NCBI GenBank assembly: GCA_946494335.1
Contig: CAMMBV010000005.1
Location: 1 to 64,000 of the forward strand
DNA length: 64,000 nucleotides
Direction of reading: 5' to 3'
From: an uncultured Ruminococcus sp.
GTDB taxonomy: Bacteria > Bacillota > Clostridia > Lachnospirales > Lachnospiraceae
Of this stretch, positions 44,538-53,467 are shown piece by piece (within the stretch, counting starts at the first letter, position 1; each line of letters starts with the position of its first letter). The position numbers and the translations under genes were made by a program. The notes beneath the pieces were generated by a model. That model saw only the letters and a list, made by a program, of their open reading frames with translations. It had not been told where the DNA came from and did not search any database.

Positions 44538-45578
44538 ATGGGACTGTCACAGATTGCGATGCTGTTCATATGGTTTGGGCTTGTACCGGTGATGCTGGGA
44601 ATGCTGTATACTAAATTTTCAGGCGGGGACAGAGATTCACTGATGCTGAATTACTGTTCCGGGCTTATTATCATGCTGGCTTTGTGCCAGCTGACGGCTG
44701 TTCCCATTGTTATGAACGAAGGCAGCTTTACTTTTGTATGCAATCTGTATGTGGGAATCATAACGGGCCTTTGTCTGCTTTCTCTGATACTGAATATTAC
44801 GTTTTATGCCAGAATGTTCCGGGCAGTATTTGGACGGCTGAAAGGATGTCCCTGGACCATATGGGCGGCTGTGGCGCTGATTGTTCTTCAGACTATGGTG
44901 ATCACCGTGGGGCGTCACATCGATGATGACGACGCGTTCTATATCGGTGTGGCGGTGGCAGCCCAGGAAACGGATGAAATGTACACCGTGGATCCCTATA
45001 CCGGTCAGGAGTACGATGAACTGCCGTCCCGTTACGTGCTGTCGCCCTTTCCTGTATTTATGGCCGCGTCGGGAGAGATCACCGGTGTGCATCCGGCAAT
45101 AGTGGCACACACGGTCTTTCCCTTGTTCCTGATTCCTTTCACCTATATGATATATGGACTTCTGGGCAGGCAGTTGTTTGGGAAAGAGCGTCGGCTGGCG
45201 GGTTTCTTTTTGATTTTGGTCTGCCTGCTGCATGTTTTTTCCGGGTATTCCGTGTATACCCAGGGAACGTTTCTGCTGGTGAGAATCTGGCAGGGCAAGG
45301 CGATTCTGGCGGCGGCGCTGATACCGGCGGTCTGTTACTACTGTCTGCGTATGGCCAGAGAAAAGAAGGGACAGGCTGCCAACTGCGTGATGATGCTGAT
45401 GCTGATGCTGGCCTGCTGTCACGTATCCTCCATGGGAATTATGCTGGGAGCTGTCGCCATGGGGATTTTCGGGGCTGCATGTGCCCTTTGGTACAGAAAA
45501 CCGGGAATGCTGCTTTGCGGCATCATAAGCTGTATTCCCAATCTGATCTATTCAGCCATTTATCTGACGATTCGCTAA
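44538..45578 (+). CDS. Multi-pass membrane protein, DUF6077-like (possible GT-C N-terminal part)
   Basis: A 346-residue protein with about nine membrane helices. After helix three comes a loop GRHIDDDDAFYIGVAVAAQE followed by TVDPYTGQEYD, placed where GT-C glycosyltransferases carry their catalytic Asp loop. I associate this build with DUF6077, whose members are longer. The next gene, 15 bp away with its own ribosome site, encodes a 262-residue protein that could supply the missing C-terminal half. The gene begins 2 bp after its upstream neighbour. A lipid-linked sugar transferase working in two parts is the best guess. Confidence 0.62.
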   Translation: MGLSQIAMLFIWFGLVPVMLGMLYTKFSGGDRDSLMLNYCSGLIIMLALCQLTAVPIVMNEGSFTFVCNLYVGIITGLCLLSLILNITFYARMFRAVFGRLKGCPWTIWAAVALIVLQTMVITVGRHIDDDDAFYIGVAVAAQETDEMYTVDPYTGQEYDELPSRYVLSPFPVFMAASGEITGVHPAIVAHTVFPLFLIPFTYMIYGLLGRQLFGKERRLAGFFLILVCLLHVFSGYSVYTQGTFLLVRIWQGKAILAAALIPAVCYYCLRMAREKKGQAANCVMMLMLMLACCHVSSMGIMLGAVAMGIFGAACALWYRKPGMLLCGIISCIPNLIYSAIYLTIR

Positions 45579-45593
45579 AGGAGAGAGGAAGTC

Positions 45594-46382
45594 ATGCAGA
45601 AAACATGGGATACAATCGTTGCAATGTATGAGCAATATGCAGCGGACAGCTGGTATCTTTATTTACTGGGAGCTGCTCTTTTGTTCCTTCTGATCACGTG
45701 CAGAAAGCGTAAGACAAACGGCGTCTGGCTGATTGCAGCGGTTTTGTTCGCGGTTCTTTATCTTTGGCCGGTGACAGCCGGAATTATCATGAAAAACTTT
45801 ATTGGGCGGTCTGTATACTGGAGAATGCTTTGGGTGCTTCCGGCCGTTTTGATTATTGCCTTTGCCGGGGCGTCCTTTCTGGGAATGTTCAAAAAGAAAT
45901 GGCTGCAGAATCTGCTGTGTGTTTTCCTGGCAGCGGCGGTGATTCTGGGAGGAACCTGCATGTATTTTCAGGGAAATTATTCGGCCGGGGAAAATCTGTA
46001 CAAGCTGCCTTCCGCCACCGTCCCGCTGTGTGATATGATATCAGAAGACGCGCAGGCCAACGGGATCGATCAGGTGAAGGTACTGGTGCCCAATCAGCTG
46101 CTCTGCTACATAAGGCAGTATGACGCTTCCTTTTTGATGCCTTACGGCAGAAATGCATTTAAATATGAAGATCTTACACAGAATCAGGCGGGCCTGTTTT
46201 CACAGATGAGCAGCGAGGATGAAGCGGATCCGGAGACCTTGAATATGCTTCTTGAAAATGAAAAATGCAATTACTTTGTCTGGGACAGGCAGGATGAGGC
46301 CAGAAGGATGGAGTTTGCGGATTACGGTTACGTAACCGTCGGTGATGTGGATGAATACCGCGTGTACAGGATTGAGGAATAA
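45594..46382 (+). CDS. Membrane protein with extracytoplasmic C-terminal domain, partner of the DUF6077-like protein
   Basis: A 262-residue protein with four membrane helices in residues 20-130 (YLYLLGAALLFLLITC, GVWLIAAVLFAVLYLWPVTA, MLWVLPAVLIIAFAGASFLG, LLCVFLAAAVILGGTCMYF) and a soluble C-terminal domain of about 125 residues (VKVLVPNQLLCYIRQYDA, CNYFVWDRQDEARRMEF). The layout matches the C-terminal part of GT-C transferases, where helices lead to a periplasmic-type domain. GGAGAGAGGAA lies before the start, so it is a separate gene, not a simple frameshift product. No named family is certain. Confidence 0.6.
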   Translation: MQKTWDTIVAMYEQYAADSWYLYLLGAALLFLLITCRKRKTNGVWLIAAVLFAVLYLWPVTAGIIMKNFIGRSVYWRMLWVLPAVLIIAFAGASFLGMFKKKWLQNLLCVFLAAAVILGGTCMYFQGNYSAGENLYKLPSATVPLCDMISEDAQANGIDQVKVLVPNQLLCYIRQYDASFLMPYGRNAFKYEDLTQNQAGLFSQMSSEDEADPETLNMLLENEKCNYFVWDRQDEARRMEFADYGYVTVGDVDEYRVYRIEE

Positions 46383-46385
46383 GAT

Positions 46386-47645
46386 ATGGCAAAGGGAAAG
46401 GATTTACTTCTGAGTATCATTAACCGGAATTCTTTTGTGCGAAGGGCGGCCAAAGGAAGTGTCCGTACACTGTGGCGGCTGCGTTATATGCTGGTGCGTT
46501 CCGTAACCAGGACGCAGGAGAATCTACTGGTGTTTGAAGTATATCAGGGAAGGCAGTATACCTGCAGTCCGAGAGCGATTTATGAAGAGATGCAGAAAAA
46601 AGAAGCGGCGGAAGGTTTTCAGTTCATCTGGGTATTCCGCAATCCGGAAAACTACCGGTGGCTGGAGAAAAATCCGGGAACAAAGGTGGTTAAGCTGGGG
46701 ACAGGGGCCTATTACAGGGCATTTGCCCGCGCGAAATACTGGGTGGTGAATTCCCGCACGCGCCACTGTCTTGTACCGGGAAAGGGCCAGTGTTTTCTGC
46801 AGACCTGGCACGGCACTCCTCTGAAGCGGCTGGGATGTGACATTGAGGTAGAAGGAAATAATGTGGTGTCACAAAAAGAGATGAAAGCGGATTACAGAAA
46901 GGAAGGAAAAAGGGTTACGTACTTTCTGTCCCCCTCTTCCTTTTATTCGGATAAAATATCCTCCGCTTTTGGCCTGAGCAGGGAAGAAAAAAGGAAAAAG
47001 CTGATAGAGTTGGGCTATCCCAGAAACGACGCCCTGTTCGGCGACATAGAGGAAAAGCAAAGAAAGGCCCGCACAAAGCTGGGGCTGCCAAAGGGAAAAC
47101 GGGTGATTCTGTATGCCCCCACTTTTCGTGACAACCAGCACCGGAAAAACGGCTGCGGCTTTACCCTGGGCTTTGATCTGGAACGCTTTGTGCAGGAGCT
47201 GGGCGAGGAGTACGTGATGCTGTTTCGCACCCACTATTTTGTGACGGAGCAGATTGATTTGAAGCCTTTCCGGGAGAACATTTTTGATGTGACAGACTGG
47301 GATGACATCAATGAACTCTACCTGGCCAGCGACGTGCTTGTGACAGATTATTCCAGTGTGTTTTTTGACTATGCCAATCTGAAAAGACCTGTCCTTTTCT
47401 TTATGTACGATATGGAGGAGTACCAGAGTCATATCCGGGATTTTTACCTGGATCCAAAAGAACTGCCGGGGCCCGTCGTCCGTACAGAGGAGGAACTGTA
47501 CGAGGCGCTGAGAAGACTTCCGGGCCAGGATGTTTATGATGAAAGATACCGCAGATTTCATGAAAAATATAATTATCTGGACGGTCCTGATACCAGCAGG
47601 AAGGTAGCGGACTGGATGCTGAATGTAAGGAAACGGGAAATATGA
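46386..47645 (+). CDS. CDP-glycerol glycerophosphotransferase, TagF/TagB-like (second)
   Basis: A 419-residue transferase that would move glycerol phosphate from CDP-glycerol to a lipid-linked glycan. Signature segments are LQTWHGTPLKRLG, LGYPRNDALFGD, ILYAPTFRDNQ, VMLFRTHYFV and VTDYSSVFFDYANLKRPVLFF. A basic amphipathic N-terminus fits membrane-surface binding. It follows the GT-C-like pair at 3 bp and overlaps the GT4 gene by 4 bp. Whether it primes (TagB) or polymerises (TagF) cannot be told by sequence reading; the presence of three paralogues suggests specialised steps. Confidence 0.88.
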   Translation: MAKGKDLLLSIINRNSFVRRAAKGSVRTLWRLRYMLVRSVTRTQENLLVFEVYQGRQYTCSPRAIYEEMQKKEAAEGFQFIWVFRNPENYRWLEKNPGTKVVKLGTGAYYRAFARAKYWVVNSRTRHCLVPGKGQCFLQTWHGTPLKRLGCDIEVEGNNVVSQKEMKADYRKEGKRVTYFLSPSSFYSDKISSAFGLSREEKRKKLIELGYPRNDALFGDIEEKQRKARTKLGLPKGKRVILYAPTFRDNQHRKNGCGFTLGFDLERFVQELGEEYVMLFRTHYFVTEQIDLKPFRENIFDVTDWDDINELYLASDVLVTDYSSVFFDYANLKRPVLFFMYDMEEYQSHIRDFYLDPKELPGPVVRTEEELYEALRRLPGQDVYDERYRRFHEKYNYLDGPDTSRKVADWMLNVRKREI

Positions 47646-48778
47646 AGAAAGTGCTGCTGGTCACCCATGTGGGAGACTTTATACCGCAATTTGAAATGGA
47701 TAATGTGACATATCTTCAGAAAAAAGGGTATGAAGTTCATTACGCTGCCAATTTTTCTCTTTCTTCTTATGGAAATAAGGGAGAGAGACTGAAAAACTCA
47801 GGCGTGGTGTGTCATTTTATTCCCTTTCAGCGCTCTCCCTTCAGCAGGGAAAATATCCGTGCCTATCGTCTGCTGAAAAAACTTCTGAAAGAGGAGCGCT
47901 TTGCCATGATTCACTGTCACACGCCCATAGGAGGGGCGATGGCCAGGATGGCGGGCAGGGCTTACAGAAAAAACGGGATGAAAGTTTTGTATACGGCCCA
48001 CGGTTTTCATTTTTTTAAAGGCGCCCCCATTATTAACTGGCTGCTCTATTATCCGGTAGAGCGCTTCCTGTCCTGGTTTACCGATGTGCAGATCACCATT
48101 AACCAGGAGGATTTTGAGCGGGCATTGCACTTTCATGCAAAGAAAGTGGTCCGTATTCCCGGAGTAGGTATTGATACGGAACATATGGGCGTCAGGCTGC
48201 TGGAAGACCGGGAATCTTTCCGGGCTTCGCTGGGAGTGGAGAAGGAAGATTTCTGTCTTCTGTCCGTAGGGGAACTGGATGAAAATAAAAATCATGAGAC
48301 AGTGTTAAAAGCAGTACAAAAAATGAAGCCGGACCGTCATATCCGCTATCTGATCTGCGGAAAGGGAAGGCTGGAGCAGAAGCTGAAAGACAGGATAAAA
48401 GAGTATGGTCTGGAAGACAGGGTGAAAATGCTGGGTTATCGAAATGACGCTCCGGCGGTATATGAAGCCGCCGATCTTTTTGTATTTCCATCTCACAGAG
48501 AAGGGTTGTCCGCCGCTTTGATGGAAGCGATGGCCAAAGGACTTCCTGTGGTATGTTCCAAAATCCGGGGAAATGTGGACTTGATTGAGGAGGAGAAAGG
48601 GGGGCTGCTTGTGGACTCCCACAGTCCTTCGGCGTTTGCCGAAGCGATTTTGCGGCTCCAGAAAGACCGGAAACTTGGTGAACAGATGGGCAGGAGAAAC
48701 CGGGAATTTGTCTCATCCTTTGATAAGTCCCGAGTGCGTGCCGTAATGGACAAAGTTTATGATGAGGTTCTGGAATGA
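47642..48778 (+). CDS. GT4 family glycosyltransferase, EpsD-like
   Basis: A 378-residue GT-B transferase. The N-terminus KVLLVTHVGDFIPQFEMDN and the central IHCHTPIGGAMARMAGR with TAHGFHFFKGAP are typical of EpsD/CapM-like enzymes that use UDP-N-acetylhexosamines. The C-terminal donor site has LLSVGELDENKNHET and FPSHREGLSAALMEAMAKGLP (the EX7E motif). It overlaps both neighbouring glycerophosphotransferase genes by 4 bp, so it adds a sugar between two glycerol-phosphate steps. Sugar identity is unknown. Confidence 0.87.
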   Translation: MKKVLLVTHVGDFIPQFEMDNVTYLQKKGYEVHYAANFSLSSYGNKGERLKNSGVVCHFIPFQRSPFSRENIRAYRLLKKLLKEERFAMIHCHTPIGGAMARMAGRAYRKNGMKVLYTAHGFHFFKGAPIINWLLYYPVERFLSWFTDVQITINQEDFERALHFHAKKVVRIPGVGIDTEHMGVRLLEDRESFRASLGVEKEDFCLLSVGELDENKNHETVLKAVQKMKPDRHIRYLICGKGRLEQKLKDRIKEYGLEDRVKMLGYRNDAPAVYEAADLFVFPSHREGLSAALMEAMAKGLPVVCSKIRGNVDLIEEEKGGLLVDSHSPSAFAEAILRLQKDRKLGEQMGRRNREFVSSFDKSRVRAVMDKVYDEVLE

Positions 48779-49959
48779 AGAAAAAACTGGTATCGTTTTT
48801 AAAATACTGTAAACCTGTTTATCTGATATATTATTATCTGGGAACATGGTTTTTCAATTTTATCAGACTGTTTGTCAGAACGGACGACAGACTGATTCTT
48901 TTCAACAGTTTTGGAGGAAAGTTTTTTAATGACAGTCCAAAGGCTGTCTACGACCGGATGATCCAGGATCCACGCTTTACAGATTGCCGTTTTGTCTGGG
49001 CTTTTGAAAAGCCGGAGGCTTATCAGATTCCAAAAGGAGAAAAAATCAGGACAGATACGTTCCGCTATTTTGTGACGGCCATGAAGGCCAGATGCTGGGT
49101 TACCAATTCCTCGCTGGAAAGAGGCCTGGGTCTTCGGGGGAAACATACGTATTTTGTAAACACCTGGCACGGTACGCCTTTGAAAAAGATGGGCAGTGAT
49201 CTGGCGCAGGATAATACTTCTTTTAAAAGTAAAAACAGCTGGAATATGGATCTTCTGACCACCCAGTCTGCCTATGAATCTGAAATCTTTACACGGGTAT
49301 TTGAGCTTGCGCCCGGTGTCTGCCAGATCACGGGGCTGCCCAGAAATGATGAGCTTGGCTGTGCGGACGAAAGACAGCGCAGTCAAATCCGGGAAAGACT
49401 GGGACTTACAGAGAAAGAAAGGGTGATACTCTATGCGCCCACTTTCCGTGAGTATGAGAAAAACAGCGCCCGGGAATGCATTTTTGCGCCGCCGGTGTCC
49501 TGGGAGCGCTGGCAGGAGGTTCTGGGAGAAAACACGGTGATTCTGGTGCGAGCTCATTACGAGGCGCTGCAGGCCATGCATCTGTCACAGGAGGAAAGAG
49601 TGCTGGATATGTCAGATTATCCTTCACTCAATGAGCTTATGATTGCTTCCGATGTGCTGATCTCGGATTATTCCAGTGTGTTTTTTGACTATTCCATATT
49701 GGAAAAGCCTATGATTTGCTTTGCCTATGATTACGATCAATATGAGCAGAAACGGGGAATGTATTTTGACATACGCAGCTGGCTGGACTGGGGCTCTGAC
49801 CAGGAAGCGGTCCTTCATATTCTCGGGAATCTGGAAAACCAGGAGTTTTGGAAGAGTTCCGTGGAGAAAACCCGGGCCTTTAAAAGGCGTTTTGTGGAAA
49901 ATTCCGGTCATGCAGTGGATGCGGTGCTGGATCGAATTCATAAAAATTTCTTTTATTGA
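48775..49959 (+). CDS. CDP-glycerol glycerophosphotransferase, TagF/TagB-like (third)
   Basis: A 394-residue member of the same family as 46386, clearly diverged. Signature segments are VNTWHGTPLKKMGSDL, GLPRNDELGC, VILYAPTFREYEK, VILVRAHYEAL and ISDYSSVFFDYSILEKPMICF. It starts within the stop codon of the GT4 gene. A membrane-seeking hydrophobic stretch lies near the N-terminus (VYLIYYYLGTWFFNFIRLF). It closes the transcriptional group that began at 42799; the next gene has a 58-bp spacer with a candidate promoter. Confidence 0.88.
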   Translation: MKKKLVSFLKYCKPVYLIYYYLGTWFFNFIRLFVRTDDRLILFNSFGGKFFNDSPKAVYDRMIQDPRFTDCRFVWAFEKPEAYQIPKGEKIRTDTFRYFVTAMKARCWVTNSSLERGLGLRGKHTYFVNTWHGTPLKKMGSDLAQDNTSFKSKNSWNMDLLTTQSAYESEIFTRVFELAPGVCQITGLPRNDELGCADERQRSQIRERLGLTEKERVILYAPTFREYEKNSARECIFAPPVSWERWQEVLGENTVILVRAHYEALQAMHLSQEERVLDMSDYPSLNELMIASDVLISDYSSVFFDYSILEKPMICFAYDYDQYEQKRGMYFDIRSWLDWGSDQEAVLHILGNLENQEFWKSSVEKTRAFKRRFVENSGHAVDAVLDRIHKNFFY

Positions 49960-49979
49960 CATACTGTATGTAGTATAAT
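49956..49979 (+). promoter_or_regulatory. Possible promoter before the sugar-phosphate transferase gene
   Basis: TATAAT (49974-49979) is consensus, but TTGACA (49956-49961) is only 12 bp away, too close for a standard promoter. The interval is a dyad (ATACTGTATGTAGTAT), the build of promoters that need an activator to adjust spacing. Confidence 0.35.
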
Positions 49980-50017
49980 GAAGCAGAACTTCAGTGATTA
50001 TGAACAGGATGGAAAAT

Positions 50018-51415
50018 ATGAACCAAAGAAAAAATTTTGAACAATACAAACGAATGCTGCGCTTTTTTGCAGCCATGTTTTTGGTGGCTGCCCAGACTGC
50101 CGTGTTTGCATTCTGCTGGTACCGCTATTTCAATCCGGAATTACGAAAACCGTATGAGAATAAAGGAAATCTGTTGATGATTGCCGTTTATCTGGTGCTG
50201 CTTTTTGTTTTTCTGGCGGCATTTGGCGGGCTTAAGATCGGCTATATGAAAAAAGGGAATATTATGTTGTCCCAGATACTGTCCATTGTGGCGATGCACG
50301 TGATTGTTCTGGTGCAGATTCTGCTGATATCCGGAAAGCTTTACCGGCTGTCCAGACTGGCTGGTGTGACGTTCGTCATGACCCTGGTGGATATTGGGAT
50401 CGCGGTGGTGTTTATTCACTTTTTTCACGCGCTGTATTACAGACTGTTTCCGGCCCGGAAAATGCTTCTTATTTATCAGGACAGGCCTCCGGAACCGCTG
50501 ATGCAGAAGATGTATGCCCGGCGGGACAAGTATAATATCTGTGAACATGTAAATATAGAAAGCGGTATGGATGAGGTCAAAGAGCTGATTCTTAAGTACG
50601 ATGGAGTGATTCTGTGTGATATTCATGCCAAAAAGCGGAACAATCTGCTGAAGTATTGTTACCGGTACGGAATCAGAGTGTATACAACCCCCAAGATATC
50701 GGATATTATCCTGAAAAGCGCGGAGATTCTTCCTCTTTTTGACACGCCGCTGTTTCTGTCCAGAAATCAGGGGCTGAGTTTTGAACAGAAGCTGATAAAG
50801 CGCATCATGGATATTGTGATCTCCGCTGTACTGCTGGTTGTTGCCAGCCCTTTTATGCTTATCACAGCCGCAGCGGTGAAGGTATACGACAGAGGACCGG
50901 TGATATTTAAGCAGGAGCGGGTGACGGTGGAAGGCCGCAGATTTTTTGTTTATAAATTCCGGAGCATGATTGTAAATGCGGAAAAAGACGGCGTAGCCGT
51001 GCTGGCCACCCAGCACGACAGCAGAATTACTCCCGTGGGGAGGGTGATCCGGGCGGCCCGCCTGGATGAGCTGCCCCAGCTTTACAATATTTTAAGAGGG
51101 GATATGAGTCTGGTGGGACCGCGCCCGGAACGTCCGGAAATTATGGAAAAATACGAAGATACCATTCCGGAATTTTCTTACAGGTTGAAAGTGAAGGCCG
51201 GACTTACAGGGTATGCCCAGGTTTACGGGAAATATAATACCACAGCCTATGACAAGCTGAAGATGGATCTGATGTATATTGAAAATTATTCACTGCTCAT
51301 GGATTTGAGGCTTCTGTTTATGACCTTCAAAGTGATTTTTATGAAAGAAAGCACGGAAGGTCTGAGTAAAGAACAGCTGGAGGAACTGATATCGAAAGAG
51401 CATGTAAAAAAATGA
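50018..51415 (+). CDS. Polyprenyl-phosphate sugar-1-phosphate transferase (WbaP/EpsL-like)
   Basis: The likely first enzyme of polymer assembly: it links a sugar phosphate to undecaprenyl phosphate in the membrane. About 465 residues. Four N-terminal helices and a Rossmann-like loop precede the catalytic domain: KRIMDIVISAVLLVVASPFM (re-entrant helix), VIFKQERVTVEGRRFFVYKF, RAARLDELPQLYNILRGDMS and LVGPRPERPE. AGGATGG lies before ATG 50018; ATG 50000 and 50009 are possible. The gene is followed by a hairpin (51428-51452) and then the TagG-like gene. Confidence 0.9.
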   Translation: MNQRKNFEQYKRMLRFFAAMFLVAAQTAVFAFCWYRYFNPELRKPYENKGNLLMIAVYLVLLFVFLAAFGGLKIGYMKKGNIMLSQILSIVAMHVIVLVQILLISGKLYRLSRLAGVTFVMTLVDIGIAVVFIHFFHALYYRLFPARKMLLIYQDRPPEPLMQKMYARRDKYNICEHVNIESGMDEVKELILKYDGVILCDIHAKKRNNLLKYCYRYGIRVYTTPKISDIILKSAEILPLFDTPLFLSRNQGLSFEQKLIKRIMDIVISAVLLVVASPFMLITAAAVKVYDRGPVIFKQERVTVEGRRFFVYKFRSMIVNAEKDGVAVLATQHDSRITPVGRVIRAARLDELPQLYNILRGDMSLVGPRPERPEIMEKYEDTIPEFSYRLKVKAGLTGYAQVYGKYNTTAYDKLKMDLMYIENYSLLMDLRLLFMTFKVIFMKESTEGLSKEQLEELISKEHVKK

Positions 51416-51527
51416 TTTTCTGCGTTTTTTCTTGCCTTTGGCAGGAAAAAGTGATATATTGGCGCAGTAGATGCAGTTGAAAAGGTATTCTCTGCTGCGT
51501 CAGATTATAAAAAGAGGATGGTATGGT

Positions 51528-52307
51528 ATGAGATTTTTCAGTGACACCAAGAAATATGCCGGCTATGTCGTGCGTGCTGCGAAATCGCAGCTGAAGGCGG
51601 AAGTGGCCAACTCTTATCTGAACTGGGTCTGGTGGATTCTGGATCCTTTATGTTTTATGCTCATTTACGCATTCATATTCGGCGTAGTGTTTGACGGACG
51701 GGAGCCGTATTTTGCCGCATTTATTTTTGTAGGTCTGACTGCGTGGAATTTTTTCAACAAATGTGTGATTGGCAGCGTGAAAATGGTAAAGAAGAACAAG
51801 GCGATCATCGACAAGGTGTACATACCCAAATTTGTGCTGGCTTATACCAGAATGGGTGTGGATGGATTCAAAATGCTGATTTCTTTTGGAATTATCATCT
51901 GCATGATGGCAGTCTACCGGGTTGAGCTTACCTGGAATGTACTGTTGGTGATTCCTTTGCTGCTGCTGCTTTTGATCATAACCTTTGCGGGCATGACAAT
52001 ACTGATGCATCTGGGCGTTTTTGTAGAGGATATGAGCAATATTGTCACAATTTTGTTCCGGCTTCTGTTTTATGTGACCGGTATCTTTTATTCTGTATAT
52101 AAAAGACTGCCTGCTCCCTATGGAATATGGGCGCTGCGTCTGAATCCCATGGCTTTTATCCTGGACGGACTGCGTAAATGTCTTTTGTACGGGCAGACGC
52201 CTGACATGAGGATTTTTGCCATCTGGCTGGTAATCGGCTGCCTGGTGGCTGCCCTGGGAGTCAAGATTATTTACCGGTATGAAAACGGCTATGCAAAGGT
52301 GGTTTAA
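51528..52307 (+). CDS. tagG: ABC-2 type permease, TagG-like polymer exporter
   Basis: A 259-residue membrane protein with six helices, the ABC-2 permease of teichoic-acid and O-antigen exporters. The segment LNWVWWILDPLCFMLIYAFIFG near the start and the C-terminal RLNPMAFILDGLRKCLLYG are typical of TagG/RfbA/Wzm. GAGGATGG lies before ATG 51528; an earlier ATG at 51471 lacks a site. With the ATPase 5 bp downstream it forms a complete exporter that moves the lipid-linked polymer across the membrane. Confidence 0.88.
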   Translation: MRFFSDTKKYAGYVVRAAKSQLKAEVANSYLNWVWWILDPLCFMLIYAFIFGVVFDGREPYFAAFIFVGLTAWNFFNKCVIGSVKMVKKNKAIIDKVYIPKFVLAYTRMGVDGFKMLISFGIIICMMAVYRVELTWNVLLVIPLLLLLLIITFAGMTILMHLGVFVEDMSNIVTILFRLLFYVTGIFYSVYKRLPAPYGIWALRLNPMAFILDGLRKCLLYGQTPDMRIFAIWLVIGCLVAALGVKIIYRYENGYAKVV

Positions 52308-52312
52308 AAAAG

Positions 52313-53047
52313 ATGGATAATCAGAAATATGCAATTGAGGTAAAAGACCTTCATATCAGCTATCGCTGTCTGAAATCTTTTTCCGTTAAAAAAAGTTTCT
52401 TTAAGTTAAAAAAAAGCAAACCGGAGATCTATGAAGCGGTGCGGGGAGTCTCTTTTAATGTAAAGAAGGGTGATATTCTGGGAATTGTGGGTAAGAACGG
52501 AAGTGGAAAATCCACACTCCTGCGTGCGCTGGCCGGGATTTTTTCACCGGATTCCGGGGAAATTGATCTTCACGGCTATACTGTTTCGCTTCTGGCTATC
52601 GGCGTGGGTTTCCAGAGAGCCTTAAGCGGAAGGGAGAATATTTATCTTTCCGGTATGCTGCTGGGATTCTCGGAAGAGCAGATCAGAGAAAAGATTGATG
52701 AGATCATTTCTTTTGCCGGTCTGGGTAAATTTATTGATATGCCGGTGCAGACTTACTCCAGCGGCATGTATTCCAAGCTGGCATTCTCCATCACAGCAAT
52801 TCTGGAGACGGATATTATGCTGATTGACGAAGTGCTGAGCGTTGGTGACGCCAGGTTTAAAAAGAAAAGCTATAAGAAAATGAAAGACCTGATCATGGAT
52901 GAGGACAGGACGGTTATCATTGTCTCTCACAATTCCGATACTATCCGGAATCTGTGCACCAGCGTTTTGTGGCTGCATGAGGGAGAGGTCAGGATGATGG
53001 GGGATACCGGCGAAGTGATGGATGCATATGAGGAATTTATGCAGTAG
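52313..53047 (+). CDS. tagH: ABC transporter ATPase, TagH-like
   Basis: A 244-residue ATPase partnering the TagG-like permease. Walker A GKNGSGKSTLLRAL, signature YSSGMYSKLAFSI and Walker B MLIDEVLSVGD are intact, and the H-loop reads IIVSHNS. The long N-terminal insertion KKSFFKLKKSK before Walker A is typical of this polymer-export subfamily. It lacks the long extracellular C-terminus of Bacillus TagH. Coupled to the permease (5-bp gap) and followed by tagD at 15 bp. Confidence 0.9.
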   Translation: MDNQKYAIEVKDLHISYRCLKSFSVKKSFFKLKKSKPEIYEAVRGVSFNVKKGDILGIVGKNGSGKSTLLRALAGIFSPDSGEIDLHGYTVSLLAIGVGFQRALSGRENIYLSGMLLGFSEEQIREKIDEIISFAGLGKFIDMPVQTYSSGMYSKLAFSITAILETDIMLIDEVLSVGDARFKKKSYKKMKDLIMDEDRTVIIVSHNSDTIRNLCTSVLWLHEGEVRMMGDTGEVMDAYEEFMQ

Positions 53048-53062
53048 ACAGGGGAGGCAAAA

Positions 53063-53458
53063 ATGAAAAGAGTAATTACTTACGGGACATTTGATTTACT
53101 TCACTATGGACATATCAATATTTTAAGAAGAGCAAAACAGCTGGGTGACTATCTGATTGTGGCTCTTTCCACGGATGAGTTCAACTGGAATATGAAGCAG
53201 AAAAAATGCTACTTTTCCTATGAGGAGAGGAAGCAGCTTCTGGAAGCGATCCGCTATGTGGATCTGGTGATCCCGGAGGAAAACTGGGAACAGAAGGTAA
53301 CGGATGTAAAAGAGTACCATATCGATACTTTTGTCATGGGAGACGACTGGGAAGGCAAGTTTGATTTTCTCAAGGAGTACTGCGACGTGGTATACCTGCC
53401 GAGGACGCCGGAGATTTCGACGACTCAGATCAAGCAGGATCTGAACAAAAAGGGATGA
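53063..53458 (+). CDS. tagD: Glycerol-3-phosphate cytidylyltransferase
   Basis: Makes CDP-glycerol from CTP and glycerol 3-phosphate, the donor for the three TagF-like enzymes. 131 residues, the normal size. Motifs are TYGTFDLLHYGHINILRRA (HxGH nucleotide site) and YLPRTPEISTTQIKQ (RTxxISTT signature). GGGGAGG precedes the ATG. Its place right after the exporter genes and before a GT2 gene confirms glycerol phosphate as a part of the polymer made here. Confidence 0.95.
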   Translation: MKRVITYGTFDLLHYGHINILRRAKQLGDYLIVALSTDEFNWNMKQKKCYFSYEERKQLLEAIRYVDLVIPEENWEQKVTDVKEYHIDTFVMGDDWEGKFDFLKEYCDVVYLPRTPEISTTQIKQDLNKKG

Positions 53459-53467
53459 GTTGCTGCC

